Translations under genes and position numbers: made by a program
Origin: Mobilisporobacter senegalensis
Lineage (GTDB): Bacteria; Bacillota; Clostridia; Lachnospirales; Lachnospiraceae
DNA length: 64,000 bases
NCBI RefSeq assembly: GCF_003752155.1
Contig: NZ_RJVG01000002.1
Span: 186,001 to 250,000, forward strand
Direction: 5' to 3'
Part shown: piece by piece, positions 34,751 to 44,522 of the stretch
Numbering within the stretch: the first letter of the stretch is position 1
Layout: each line of letters opens with the position of its first letter
The notes under the pieces: model-generated
The model's input: only the letters and a program-made list of their open reading frames with translations
The model's database searches: none
Told to the model about the DNA's origin: nothing

Positions 34751-36982
34751 ATGAAAGAAAAAATAAGAAATTTAATCAATGAAATGACATTGGAAGAAAA
34801 AGCAAGCCTGTGTTCAGGGCTGGATTTTTGGAGCACAAAGCCTGTTGATCGATTAAACATACCAAATATAAACATGTCGGATGGACCTCATGGATTACGC
34901 TATCAAGATGAAGAGGCAGATAATTTTGGCATCAATGACAGCGTACCTGCTACATGTTTTCCATCCGGCGCTACCCTGGCTTGTTCCTGGGATCGGGATC
35001 TTATGAATAAAGTTGGAAGAACCTTAGGAAAAGAAAGTAAAGACCATGGAGTAAATATACTTCTTGGGCCTGCAATTAATATTAAACGTTCTCCGCTCTG
35101 CGGCAGAAATTTTGAATATCTGTCGGAAGATCCTTATCTATCCAGTCAGTTGGCTGTTAATTATATTAAAGGTGTACAGAGTGAAGGAGTGGGAACTTCA
35201 GTAAAGCATTTTGCGGCCAATAACCAGGAATATAACAGAATGTCTATTGATACGATTGTAGATGAGAGAACGTTAAGGGAAATCTATCTTGCAAGTTTTG
35301 AAGAAGCAATAAAACAAGGAAAGCCCTGGACTGTTATGTGTTCATATAACCAAGTAAACGGGGATTTTGCAAGTGAAAATGATTATTTATTGACTAAAGT
35401 CCTTAGAGATGAATGGGGCTACGAAGGAATTGTGATATCTGACTGGGGTGCCGTAAATGATAGGGTAAAAGGGATGAAAGCCGGACTTGACCTTGAAATG
35501 CCAAGCTGTTTTGGGATTTCCGATAAAGAGATCGTAAGTGCTGTGAAAAATGGTGAACTTCCGGAAGAAGTTGTTGATACAACAGCAGAGAGGCTTTTGA
35601 ATATTATATATCAGGCGATAGAAACTAAAAAAGAAACAGCAGTTTCACTTGAGTATCATCACGAAATCGCAAAGCATGCGGCAGAAGAATCCATGGTACT
35701 ATTAAAGAATGAAGATGGCATTCTTCCCCTTAAAAAGGATATGAAAGTAGCAGTACTTGGTGAATTTGCTGAAAATCCACGTTTTCAAGGGGGTGGAAGT
35801 TCCCATGTAAATGCCTATAAAGTAGACGAGCTATTATATCAAATAAAAGCTGTGGCGCCAGGATCCAAAATAGAATTTGCGCCGGGATTTGATTTGGAAT
35901 CCGATGAGATCGATAATAAACTAATGGAGGAAGCAGTAAATAAAGCAAAAGATTGTGATGTCGCAGTGATATTTATTGGGTTACCTGAACGCTATGAATC
36001 AGAAGGATATGACCGTAAACATATGAGGATTCCCCACAATCAGGTAGAGCTCCTTAAAGAAGTTTCCAAAGTACAAAACAATATTGTTGCTGTATTATGC
36101 AATGGAGCTCCTATTGAAATGCCTTGGAGACAATATGTAAAAGGAATTCTGGAAGGATATTTAGGAGGACAGGCTCTATTTGGCGCTATTTCAGAGATTT
36201 TATTTGGGGGCATAAATCCTAGTGGTAAATTAGCTGAGACATTTCCGGAAAAATTAAGTGATAATCCATCGTATCTTAATTTTCCAGGAGAAGAAGACAG
36301 AGTAGTTTATGCAGAAGGATTATTTGTTGGGTATCGTTATTACAACAAAAAGGAAATAGCTCCTGCATATCCATTTGGTTATGGTCTGAGCTATACTACT
36401 TTTGAATATTCGGATATTACAGTTAGTAAGAATGAAATCCTGGACACAGAAGAACTGGCGGTAACATTAAAAGTTAAGAATACAGGGAAAGTAAAAGGGA
36501 AAGAAGTTATTCAGCTTTATGTCAGGGATATGGAAAGCAGTGTTATACGTCCGGAAAAAGAACTTAAAGGTTTTGAAAAAATTGAATTAGAGCCGGATGA
36601 AGTAAAAGAAGTTAAATTTACTCTTGATAAAAGATCATTTGCTTATTATAACCGCCAGATAAGTGACTGGCATGTAGAAACAGGAGCTTTTCAAATACTC
36701 ATAGGTTCTTCTTCTGATGATATCAGATTGAAAACACAAATCACCGTAAAGGGAACTGTAGATATACCTAAAAAGATCACAGAGAATACAACAGTACGTG
36801 AGATTCTCTTAAATGGAGATCCTTCAAGTGAAGTATACCAATTAGTTATTAAAGGACTCAATGACAGAGGGCTTGATGTGAAAGAATTAAAAAGTGAAGA
36901 ATCATTATTTGGAAGTATCGTGCTTCGTTCATTAATGAAATTCGTCGGGATAGAAGTAGACTATAAGAAATTATTACAGTAA
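34751..36982 (+). CDS. GH3 beta-glucosidase
   Basis: A 743-residue family 3 hydrolase without a signal peptide, so it acts in the cytoplasm on imported glycosides. The N-terminal barrel includes MSDGPHGLRY, SVKHFAANNQE and the nucleophile Asp231 in IVISDWGAV. The second domain begins VLLKNEDGILPL. The C-terminal fibronectin-like domain follows (VTLKVKNTGKVKGKEVIQLYV), and about 70 further residues close the protein. GGAGG lies upstream of ATG 34751. Co-directional with the GH106-like gene 113 bases upstream. Beta-glucosidase is the default activity; xylosidase or glucosaminidase cannot be excluded. Confidence 0.92.
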   Translation: MKEKIRNLINEMTLEEKASLCSGLDFWSTKPVDRLNIPNINMSDGPHGLRYQDEEADNFGINDSVPATCFPSGATLACSWDRDLMNKVGRTLGKESKDHGVNILLGPAINIKRSPLCGRNFEYLSEDPYLSSQLAVNYIKGVQSEGVGTSVKHFAANNQEYNRMSIDTIVDERTLREIYLASFEEAIKQGKPWTVMCSYNQVNGDFASENDYLLTKVLRDEWGYEGIVISDWGAVNDRVKGMKAGLDLEMPSCFGISDKEIVSAVKNGELPEEVVDTTAERLLNIIYQAIETKKETAVSLEYHHEIAKHAAEESMVLLKNEDGILPLKKDMKVAVLGEFAENPRFQGGGSSHVNAYKVDELLYQIKAVAPGSKIEFAPGFDLESDEIDNKLMEEAVNKAKDCDVAVIFIGLPERYESEGYDRKHMRIPHNQVELLKEVSKVQNNIVAVLCNGAPIEMPWRQYVKGILEGYLGGQALFGAISEILFGGINPSGKLAETFPEKLSDNPSYLNFPGEEDRVVYAEGLFVGYRYYNKKEIAPAYPFGYGLSYTTFEYSDITVSKNEILDTEELAVTLKVKNTGKVKGKEVIQLYVRDMESSVIRPEKELKGFEKIELEPDEVKEVKFTLDKRSFAYYNRQISDWHVETGAFQILIGSSSDDIRLKTQITVKGTVDIPKKITENTTVREILLNGDPSSEVYQLVIKGLNDRGLDVKELKSEESLFGSIVLRSLMKFVGIEVDYKKLLQ

Positions 36983-37034
36983 AAAATTAGTATATAAGTG
37001 TGAATCAAATGATATAAAAAGTCATTAATAAGTA

Positions 37035-37074
37035 AAAAACCTTCAAATATGAATCAAAATATTTGAAGGTTTTT
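37035..37074. terminator. Bidirectional terminator between GH3 and response regulator genes
   Basis: AAAAACCTTCAAATAT (37035-37050) pairs perfectly with ATATTTGAAGGTTTTT (37059-37074). Confidence 0.92.
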
Positions 37075-37092
37075 ATATTATATTCCTGGTAT

Positions 37093-38670
37093 TTAATATC
37101 CTTTGTGCCCGGACTGATACTTGATCCTATATTGTTCAGGGGATAATCCCACTTCTTTTTTAAAGATACGAAAGAAATATTTTACATTGTCATAACCTGA
37201 TATTTTAGCAATCTGATACATTTTTTTATCTGAATTTTCTAAAAGCTGCTTTGCTTTTTCAATCCGGGTATGAGTTACATAATCGATAAATTTTTCACCG
37301 GTTTTTTCTTTGAATAAATAGCTGATATAGCTTCGATTCATGTAGAAAAGGGATGCTATAAAATCCAGAGATAAATTATTGCTATAGTTTCTTTGGACAT
37401 AAATTTTTATTTTTTCTATTACATCATCAATATTATATACATTGTTTCCTTTCATATTATTTGTGATATTCAGTAAAAATTGAAGCATATATGATTTTAA
37501 ATCTTCGAAAGAAAAAATGGAGTTAAAAATATTTTGTAAACTGCTTGAATTAGTTTTTAGGTCTGAACCGAAATAATTATTAAGGATTCCTTTCAGATTC
37601 TGAATTAATTCTGAAAAATAATATTTTATGTCATACAAAGTGAGGTCATTCTTATTTAAGCAATAAGAATACAGATCGTTTAACAAATCAAGAACTTTAT
37701 CAGATTCACCTGATTCCACTCTAAAATATAATTCATCGACCCCTGACCAAAGAACTGTTTGTAATTTATTTATATCTTTATTGAAGATATAGTACATATT
37801 GCTATCTGTTATCTTACTGCTATTTAAGGCATCTATGGTTTCTTTATAGGCCTGATGCAGCTGTAAGATGTCATTGGTTAAGGTAGAAATACCGATTGCA
37901 ATATTATGTCCTGATTCTGACAGACGTCCTATAAACTGAGTGCTTATCTGATGAATTGTATTGGATAGCTGTAATGGTGATTTATCTGGAAAGCACAAGA
38001 TATAAAATCCTATATTTTTATCATGGAGATGATTAAGATATAATCCCAAATCACCATATCCGTTCTCTTTAGCATAATTGCTTAAATATATTTCATCTAA
38101 AGGCGTATTTGATGTAATTGTAAAAAGAATAAAATTATGATTATCCAATAAAAATCTAATCTTTTCAGAAGAGAGTTTTGCATCATTTGCCTGATAGCCA
38201 AGGATCAGGGACTTTAACATTTGTAAATCATAATCATATTGAATATATTCTTTTTCCTTTCGCATATCGTTGATTTGTTCAGTAGTCTTCCGGCTATTTT
38301 CAATGTTTTTAATTGCTTCTTCCATTGCATTTATGATATCTTCTTTTGAAAACGGTTTTAGTATATAGTTTAATACGTTAGAAGAGATAGATTGTCTTGC
38401 ATATTCAAAGTCTTTATAGCCGCTAATTACTATAATGGGAGTATCAGGATATTTTTCTCTGGCCCTTACTAAAAATGTGCTGCCATCAAGAACGGGCATA
38501 TACATATCAGTAATAATAATATCCGGATTTAGCTCATCTAAAAGCTTTAAGCCTTCTAATCCATTGGAGGCTTCCCCGATACACGTTACTTTTCCATCCA
38601 AAGTGCCGATTTTTTTCTTAGTACCCTCACGTGTTAAAACTTCATCATCTATTATTATATATCTATACAT
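37093..38670 (-). CDS. Response regulator, YesN type with AraC output domain
   Basis: A 525-residue regulator. Receiver domain: YIIIDDEVLTREG, phospho-acceptor in IIITDMYMPVLDG and Lys in YILKPFSKED. A long middle region (about 140-410) of unassigned fold precedes two helix-turn-helix units (LDFIASLFYMNRSYISYLFK and YQIAKISGYDNVKYFFRIFK). I chose ATG 38670 because AAGGATG precedes it at a good distance, and because it overlaps the kinase stop by eight bases, as is typical for coupled pairs. It forms the pair with the kinase upstream and is divergent from the sugar importer it probably controls. Confidence 0.94.
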   Translation of the reverse strand: MYRYIIIDDEVLTREGTKKKIGTLDGKVTCIGEASNGLEGLKLLDELNPDIIITDMYMPVLDGSTFLVRAREKYPDTPIIVISGYKDFEYARQSISSNVLNYILKPFSKEDIINAMEEAIKNIENSRKTTEQINDMRKEKEYIQYDYDLQMLKSLILGYQANDAKLSSEKIRFLLDNHNFILFTITSNTPLDEIYLSNYAKENGYGDLGLYLNHLHDKNIGFYILCFPDKSPLQLSNTIHQISTQFIGRLSESGHNIAIGISTLTNDILQLHQAYKETIDALNSSKITDSNMYYIFNKDINKLQTVLWSGVDELYFRVESGESDKVLDLLNDLYSYCLNKNDLTLYDIKYYFSELIQNLKGILNNYFGSDLKTNSSSLQNIFNSIFSFEDLKSYMLQFLLNITNNMKGNNVYNIDDVIEKIKIYVQRNYSNNLSLDFIASLFYMNRSYISYLFKEKTGEKFIDYVTHTRIEKAKQLLENSDKKMYQIAKISGYDNVKYFFRIFKKEVGLSPEQYRIKYQSGHKGY

Positions 38671-40420
38671 TGATATCATCCTTTTCTATCATTGGGATCT
38701 GTATTCTTATTGTTGTTCCTTTATTTTCTTCACTTTCTATGGTTAAACCATATCCAATGCCATAATATAACTGAATTCTTGAATGAATATTTTTAATACC
38801 GATACTTTGTTTATCCCTACGCCCCATTTCTGTAAATTCTATTGGTTTTGCCAGAAGGGTCTGTATATTCTTTAAGTTGTCACTATCCATTCCGAGTCCA
38901 TTGTCAATAACTTCTATGATAATATTATTTTCCTTTGTATACCCGTAGATATCTATCGTACCTGTAACAGAGCATCTATTAAAGCCATGATTTAATGCAT
39001 TTTCAACGAGAGGTTGAAGAATTAACTTTAATACTTTTTTGTTTTTTAAATCATCAGGTATATGATAGTTCACATCGAATCGATCTGGATAACGTATTTT
39101 TTGAATGGATAGATAGTCATTGATATGATGAATTTCATCTCTTAATGAAACGAGCTCACTATCAGTTTTAATACTATATCGGAACATATTTCCAAGAGCG
39201 AGTGACATGGTAGAGATTCTTGGAACCTCTTCAATTTCTGCAATACTATTAATTGATTCTAAGGTATTAAATAGAAAGTGGGAATTAATCTGGGCTTCCA
39301 GTGATTTCATCTGGGAATCTAAAGTAATTAATTTATTTTGGTATTCATTTTTAATACGCAGATTGATCTCTTCGATCATGTTGTTATATTCGTTATATAG
39401 AATACCAATTTCATCATTGCGGTTCAAGTATTTTTCTGTGGTTATTAATTTATGATTCTTATGATTCCCCATAAATCGGCTTAATGCTGTGATAGGAGAA
39501 GTTAAATAATGGGATAGGATTATTGTAATAATTAAAACAGTCACACCACAAAACAGCGCAAAAAGTATTAAATACATTTTAGTAAATGTAAATTGTTCTG
39601 ATAATTTGGATAAGTTAATAGCACAAGTAACTGTCACATTATATTTATCATTTGTCTCCTTAAATACTTTCACATCTTTCGAATTTTGCATTGTAAATTT
39701 ATAAGAAATATCATTAATATTTGAATAAAGCAGCATATTCTCTTCATTGGTAACAGATAAAAGAGCAGTGTTGGGTAAGGTATTTGAACTGCTTAAGTCG
39801 AATACCTTCGGGCTGCAGTCAATATACAATACCCCTAAAAATTCACCAGTATAAATATCATATAATGCCCTTGAAAAAGAGATGGAAGGCTTTGTATGAA
39901 GGATAAAGTCTTTCTCGGAGATATTGCTGATATAAATACCTCCTTGTTTTTGCAAAGTCTTCTCATACCATGAATCATGGGCGGGAGTATAACCAACTTT
40001 AATATCAATTCCATTACCATAACCGTAACCGATATTTTCTCCATTTGGTAAAAATATAAAAATACCATTTACAAAATCATTGGAATAGATTAATTGTTGA
40101 CAGATGGATTTCATATTGTTACGGGTCTTCCACAAATCATAAGTAGTATAGTCTTTTTCTTTGGATGAAAATTTTTTAATATCGTCTAATATAGAAGATT
40201 GTCCTTCTGTAAGCAGAACGAAAGATTCGGTCATATTATCAATTTCTACTAACATTTCATTGGTATAATTAACAGCATTTTCATTGACATTATTAACGAC
40301 ATCAGTCATCTGTTCATTGATCAGCATGGAATACCGATAATACATAAAAACAGTAAGCAGAATGACCGGGATAATAGATATAGCAAGAAAGATTATTTGA
40401 AATCTACTTTTTAAACTCAA
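38663..40420 (-). CDS. Sensor histidine kinase, YesM type
   Basis: A 585-residue kinase with a helix at about 10-30, a large external dCache-like sensing region, a second helix at about 280-305 and a HAMP linker. The kinase core carries the acceptor motif QINSHFLFNTLESINS, where the usual Pro of NPHF is Ser, and the ATP lid VIDNGLGMDSDNL with LQPLVENALNHGF. The gene is divergent from the binding-protein gene at 40577, with 156 bases between. It senses an extracellular sugar or the loaded binding protein (inference from the common layout in Clostridia). Confidence 0.94.
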   Translation of the reverse strand: MSLKSRFQIIFLAISIIPVILLTVFMYYRYSMLINEQMTDVVNNVNENAVNYTNEMLVEIDNMTESFVLLTEGQSSILDDIKKFSSKEKDYTTYDLWKTRNNMKSICQQLIYSNDFVNGIFIFLPNGENIGYGYGNGIDIKVGYTPAHDSWYEKTLQKQGGIYISNISEKDFILHTKPSISFSRALYDIYTGEFLGVLYIDCSPKVFDLSSSNTLPNTALLSVTNEENMLLYSNINDISYKFTMQNSKDVKVFKETNDKYNVTVTCAINLSKLSEQFTFTKMYLILFALFCGVTVLIITIILSHYLTSPITALSRFMGNHKNHKLITTEKYLNRNDEIGILYNEYNNMIEEINLRIKNEYQNKLITLDSQMKSLEAQINSHFLFNTLESINSIAEIEEVPRISTMSLALGNMFRYSIKTDSELVSLRDEIHHINDYLSIQKIRYPDRFDVNYHIPDDLKNKKVLKLILQPLVENALNHGFNRCSVTGTIDIYGYTKENNIIIEVIDNGLGMDSDNLKNIQTLLAKPIEFTEMGRRDKQSIGIKNIHSRIQLYYGIGYGLTIESEENKGTTIRIQIPMIEKDDINV

Positions 40421-40576
40421 TATGATACCACCTTAAATAATTCTAAAAAATTGCTAAAACAACAGTAAAAATCTAATAATAATATACCATAAGAGCCAAT
40501 TAAAGTATACTTTTTTTATGTTATTATTAGACCATAGTTAATGGCTATATAAATTTTATTTAATGGAGGTAGGGTA

Positions 40577-41911
40577 ATGAAACGAAAGAAATTTTTAGCA
40601 TTAGCATTAGTTCTAACGTTAACTGTATCGGCTTTTACAGGTTGTGGTTCAAAGTCAAATGGATCAACTGCAGATAAGAGTGGGACAAAAGAAGATGGGA
40701 AGGTAACAGAGGAGAATATTACATTAACGATGATGTATTCCGGAGTACAGACGGAGAATGATTTTGAAACAGAAGTATTACCGAAACTGGTAAAAGAGAA
40801 GTTTCCTAACATTACTTTAGAAGTGACGAAATTACCAGATGATCAATATTATACCGCTTTGAAAACAAAATTGGCATCTGGAGAAGCTCCTGACATTATT
40901 CTTGTACAACCTAAGAATGCAGGTTCAAATTCAGTAATTGGTTTAGCAAAAGCAGGTTACTTACTTGATCTTAGCGATATGAATGCTATTAAACTTGCCG
41001 GAGATTCAGCTTCAGAATCATTTAGCTATGACGGTAAGGTATACGGTATCGCCAGTGGTGCTACAATGCTTGGAACATATTATAATAAAGATATTTTTGC
41101 AGCAAACAACTTAGAAGTACCTACAAATTGGGATGAATTCTTAAATGTTTGTGAAGTTTTAAAAAATGCAGGAATCCAACCTATCGTCATGGGAGATAAA
41201 GACTCCTATGTATTACAATTTGGTCTATACCAGCTTGCGGCAAATGTAGTATATCCAAAGAATTCATCTTACGATGATCAATTAGGTGAAGGAGAGACAA
41301 AATTTACAGATGAAGGGACTTGGGACAAAGTCTTAGAAATGTATAACACCTTATATGAAAAGGGTTATATTATAGAATCTTCTCTAGGATTAGGTGCAAC
41401 TCAGGCAATTCAAAAATTTGTCGATGGAGAAGCTGCCATGACTTTTGATGGAAGCTTTAATGTAAATGCAATTACTGCAAAAGGTGCTATTGACTTTGAA
41501 AGAGGATACTTTCCACTACCAGGAAATGCTGCAGGAGAAGATGTTTATGCATCTGTAGCACCAGGAGCCGGTCCGGCAATTTATTCAGGAACAAAATATC
41601 CTGATGAAGTAAAAGCAATTTTAGACTATTGGTATGATGGAGAATCAGACCTTTATAAAGCATATGCTGATTCTGGCAGAGTTGTTGTGACTTATGGTTA
41701 TGGCACTGATAAAAACAATCCATTATTTACATCTTTCTTAGATCTATATAACGAAGGTAAAGCTTTCTACTGGTGTAACCAGGCTTGGCCAGCAGGTGTA
41801 GAAACGGAAATGCAGGCATTATTTAGTGAAATGATTGGTGGCCAGGGAACAAAAGTAACAGATATTACAAATGGCATGCAAATGAAGTTTGAAGAATTAT
41901 ACACAGAATAA
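40577..41911 (+). CDS. Sugar ABC importer substrate-binding lipoprotein (CUT1)
   Basis: A 444-residue extracellular binding protein of family 1. The signal peptide ends with lipobox TGCG (Cys about 23), followed by a Ser/Asp-rich linker. Mature features are ITLTMMYSGVQTEND, APDIILVQPKNAGSN, GKVYGIASGATMLGTYYNKD (the usual strand near the hinge) and GEAAMTFDGSFN. Such proteins bring oligosaccharides to MalFG-type permeases. GGAGG precedes ATG 40577. A terminator-like hairpin separates it from the two permease genes. Taken with the GH106-like and GH3 enzymes upstream, a glucoside or rhamnoglucoside is a plausible ligand (inference). Confidence 0.93.
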   Translation: MKRKKFLALALVLTLTVSAFTGCGSKSNGSTADKSGTKEDGKVTEENITLTMMYSGVQTENDFETEVLPKLVKEKFPNITLEVTKLPDDQYYTALKTKLASGEAPDIILVQPKNAGSNSVIGLAKAGYLLDLSDMNAIKLAGDSASESFSYDGKVYGIASGATMLGTYYNKDIFAANNLEVPTNWDEFLNVCEVLKNAGIQPIVMGDKDSYVLQFGLYQLAANVVYPKNSSYDDQLGEGETKFTDEGTWDKVLEMYNTLYEKGYIIESSLGLGATQAIQKFVDGEAAMTFDGSFNVNAITAKGAIDFERGYFPLPGNAAGEDVYASVAPGAGPAIYSGTKYPDEVKAILDYWYDGESDLYKAYADSGRVVVTYGYGTDKNNPLFTSFLDLYNEGKAFYWCNQAWPAGVETEMQALFSEMIGGQGTKVTDITNGMQMKFEELYTE

Positions 41912-41922
41912 TATGAATTAAT

Positions 41923-41965
41923 AAGTAATAGCATGCATGATTATTCTTGTATGCTATTGCTTTTC
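41923..41965 (+). terminator. Intra-operon terminator-like hairpin
   Basis: AAGTAATAGCAT (41923-41934) pairs with ATGCTATTGCTT (41952-41963) with one G-U, then TTTTC. It lies between the binding-protein gene and the permeases, the same position as the hairpin in the other importer at 23066. Confidence 0.72.
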
Positions 41966-41992
41966 AAAACAGGTAAGTGAGGAATTCAGAGA

Positions 41993-42961
41993 TTGAATGA
42001 ATTTTACGATTACCTTCAAAGTGAGACAGAGAAGGGAGATAGGAAGTTGAGTAGAATTAAGAAAAAAAGCGGTGGTAATGATATTTCCCTGGTAATGCCT
42101 AAAAGAATGTATTTTTTTATTGTACCTGCAATAGCATTATTCCTCATATTCTGGATATTTCCAGTATTGCAATTGTTTTATTACAGTATAACGAATTTTA
42201 ATGGAATTAATTATAATTATGATTTTGTTGGGCTTGACAATTATATCCGTTTATTTAAAGAAGGCACTTTAGCAAATTCAATTAAAAATACTTTAGTTTA
42301 TGCAATAATCATAGTAATTGGAAGTAATATTATTGGTCTTGCCATGGCCATGGCTCTAGATGTAAAAATTAAAGGAAAAACTTTTTTCAGGACAGCGACC
42401 TTCATACCTGCACTTTTTAGTGCAATCGTAGTTGGTTTTATCTGGTCCTATGTATATATGCCGGAATCAGGTATGATAGCCACATTACTTAATTTCATTG
42501 GACTGGATGGCTCCAAATTTAATTTGTTAGGAAATTATAAGACTGCATTATATGGAATTTCCTTCGTGGATATCTGGAAAAATGTCGGTACTACAATGAT
42601 CATTTATCTTGCCGGTTTACAAACAATTGATACAAGTTTATTAGAAGCAGGAAGAATAGATGGCTGTTCTGATTGGCAATTACTAAGGAAAGTAAAATTA
42701 CCACTTATAACTTCGACAATAACAATTAATGTAATATTAAATGTAATCGCCGGATTGAAGGCTTTTGATTATTCATTTATCATGACAAATGGTGGTCCGG
42801 GTAAATCGACAAATACATTAATGTTTACAATATATCGAATTGCATTTACTGATCAGATGATGGGTAAAGCAAGTGCGTTTAGTGTTGCGTCATTTTTTGT
42901 GATCATTTTAATTACGATCTTTATGCTAATATTTTTAAATAAAAAGGAGGTTGATTTATAA
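41993..42961 (+). CDS. Sugar ABC importer permease, MalF/LacF type
   Basis: A 322-residue inner-membrane permease with six main helices after a ~40-residue charged N-terminal tail. The ATPase-contact loop is LEAGRIDGCSDWQLLRKVKLP (EAG...G...I/L.LP motif of CUT1 permeases; quoted here in outline), and the terminal region includes IMTNGGPGKSTNTLMF, the MalF-like segment. The start TTG 41993 has GAGGAA upstream. A later TTG near 42048 after GGGAGATAGGAAG is an alternative that would remove the tail. It ends on the first base of the next gene. No ATPase gene is nearby, so a shared MsmX-type ATPase is presumed. Confidence 0.93.
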   Translation: MNEFYDYLQSETEKGDRKLSRIKKKSGGNDISLVMPKRMYFFIVPAIALFLIFWIFPVLQLFYYSITNFNGINYNYDFVGLDNYIRLFKEGTLANSIKNTLVYAIIIVIGSNIIGLAMAMALDVKIKGKTFFRTATFIPALFSAIVVGFIWSYVYMPESGMIATLLNFIGLDGSKFNLLGNYKTALYGISFVDIWKNVGTTMIIYLAGLQTIDTSLLEAGRIDGCSDWQLLRKVKLPLITSTITINVILNVIAGLKAFDYSFIMTNGGPGKSTNTLMFTIYRIAFTDQMMGKASAFSVASFFVIILITIFMLIFLNKKEVDL

Positions 42962-43803
42962 TGAAAAAGGGCATGAATAAATTCTCCTTTAAAAAGTTAT
43001 TATTGTATGCCGCATTGATAGCATTTGTTATCATTATGGTAGCACCACTTGTAATCATTTTATCAAGTTCATTTCGATCTCCTGGGAATATGAAATCCCC
43101 TTTGGTATTATTTGATCAATTTACATTAGAAAGTTACACCACAGCATTTAGCAAAATGAATTATCCTCATCTGCTGCTAAATAGTATTATGACTACTGGC
43201 GGGTCCGTATTGGCAGTAGTATTCATAGCAACAATGGCGGCTTATCCTATTTCAAGAATTAAAGCTCCATTCAGTAAAGGATTATATTATTTCTTTATCT
43301 CTGGTCTGGTAATTCCGGCCCAGATGGTAATCGTTCCTATTGCCCAGATGTTTCGAACTTTAAATATTCCAAATACGAGATTTACACCAATGATTATGTT
43401 TATTACTTGTAGTTTGCCTTTTTCAGTATTCTTATATACTGGATTTATGAAAAGCATACCCGTAGAAATTGAAGAGGCAGCATACATTGATGGTGCAGGA
43501 TTGCTTAGAAGATATTTCAATATGGTATTTCCACTATTAAAACCAGCAACTGTATCTGTTGTCATAACTCAGGGCCTATGGATTTGGAATGATTATTTCT
43601 TCCCAATGGTATTTATCTCAAAATCCAACCAGTATTCTTTACCGGTAGGTATGCTGCAGTTCCTGGGAGATAAAGAAAATCCGGCCCAGTGGAATATCCT
43701 GTTTGCTTCCTGTATTCTATGTGCGATTCCTTTAATTATACTGTTTGCCATATTACAGAAGCAATTTATTAACGGTATTGCAGCCGGGGCAGTTAAGGGG
43801 TAA
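42961..43803 (+). CDS. Sugar ABC importer permease, MalG type
   Basis: A 280-residue permease with six helices. The family loop EEAAYIDGAGLLRRYFNMVF lies in the second half, and AKS/IPVEIEE-type context before it is typical. The protein ends with ANGAVKG-like residues (GIAAGAVKG). GGAGG lies just upstream, inside the end of the previous gene; the stop and start overlap by one base (TAATG), so translation is coupled. It completes the CUT1 importer together with the genes at 40577 and 41993. Confidence 0.94.
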   Translation: MKKGMNKFSFKKLLLYAALIAFVIIMVAPLVIILSSSFRSPGNMKSPLVLFDQFTLESYTTAFSKMNYPHLLLNSIMTTGGSVLAVVFIATMAAYPISRIKAPFSKGLYYFFISGLVIPAQMVIVPIAQMFRTLNIPNTRFTPMIMFITCSLPFSVFLYTGFMKSIPVEIEEAAYIDGAGLLRRYFNMVFPLLKPATVSVVITQGLWIWNDYFFPMVFISKSNQYSLPVGMLQFLGDKENPAQWNILFASCILCAIPLIILFAILQKQFINGIAAGAVKG

Positions 43804-43835
43804 TTGATATAAGGCGCTTTGCCTTAAATATTTCA

Positions 43836-43899
43836 GGGTCTCCTGGTAAAATAATTATTATGATAACGTAATAATTATTTTACCAGGAGGCTCCTTTTA
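43836..43899 (+). terminator. Strong terminator of the CUT1 importer operon
   Basis: TCCTGG..ATTATTA (43841-43860) pairs perfectly with 43869-43888, extended by five more pairs (two of them G-U) to about 25 bp, followed by TTTTAT. Confidence 0.9.
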
Positions 43900-43932
43900 T
43901 ATTCATAATAATTTCTCCATTAATTTCAGTTA

Positions 43933-44409
43933 ATGAGAGATAAGTTAGTACAGTTAAGACAGAAACAAACAGATTTTGAAACATTGGCAGCTAATATTGA
44001 AATCTTTAAGAACAGTTGCGTCACAGCTGACAATAATGTAAAGACCGCAATTGAGTCTCTGTCAGGAGACTTTAAAAATACATATGGAATCAAAGAAAAT
44101 ATAGTAACAAAGTGGTTTAACTATATAGGAACGGAAATCGGGAATTCAAGTGCACTTGGAAGATACCTGAAAGATATCGGGGATACCATAGAAGTGGCAG
44201 TTACAGATGGAATTGAGAATATAAAAGACTGGTATAAATACGAAGGTGGTAAATATATCATAGATGATGTACTTACTGTAGCCTTAGTTACATTAGAGGT
44301 AGTAGGAGCAGTAGTTGCCATAGCTTCCGGAGTAGGAGCCATTGTAGCAATTGCAACCGTCATAGCTACAACTATGACAGTTGCAAATGGATGCCCTAAA
44401 GAGTATTAA
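43933..44409 (+). pseudogene. Orphan fragment, possibly remnant of an LXG-type secreted toxin
   Basis: A 158-residue frame that I cannot assign securely. The N-terminal ~90 residues are helical and polar (KLVQLRQKQTDFETLAANIE), then DWYKYEGGKYIIDDVL leads into a long Ala/Val/Gly-rich hydrophobic stretch (about 115-153). This order recalls the region after the LXG domain in Firmicute polymorphic toxins exported by type VII secretion, here without a toxin domain. There is no ribosome site before ATG 43933, and an in-frame stop lies at 43921-43923, so it is probably a decayed piece. No immunity or secretion gene is near. Low certainty. Confidence 0.35.
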
Positions 44410-44522
44410 GCAAGCCGAAAAGTATTAGCAACACTAGAATCCTTAAGTGTGACATAAAAAGATACTTATCCACTCTATTCCTATAGAATGATATGCAAGG
44501 CGTCATACTTGAAGACCAGGAA

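Noticed and set aside
43861-43874. Possible CcpA cre-like sequence TGATAACGTAATAA
   Set aside because: It falls in the loop of the strong terminator and matches the cre consensus poorly.
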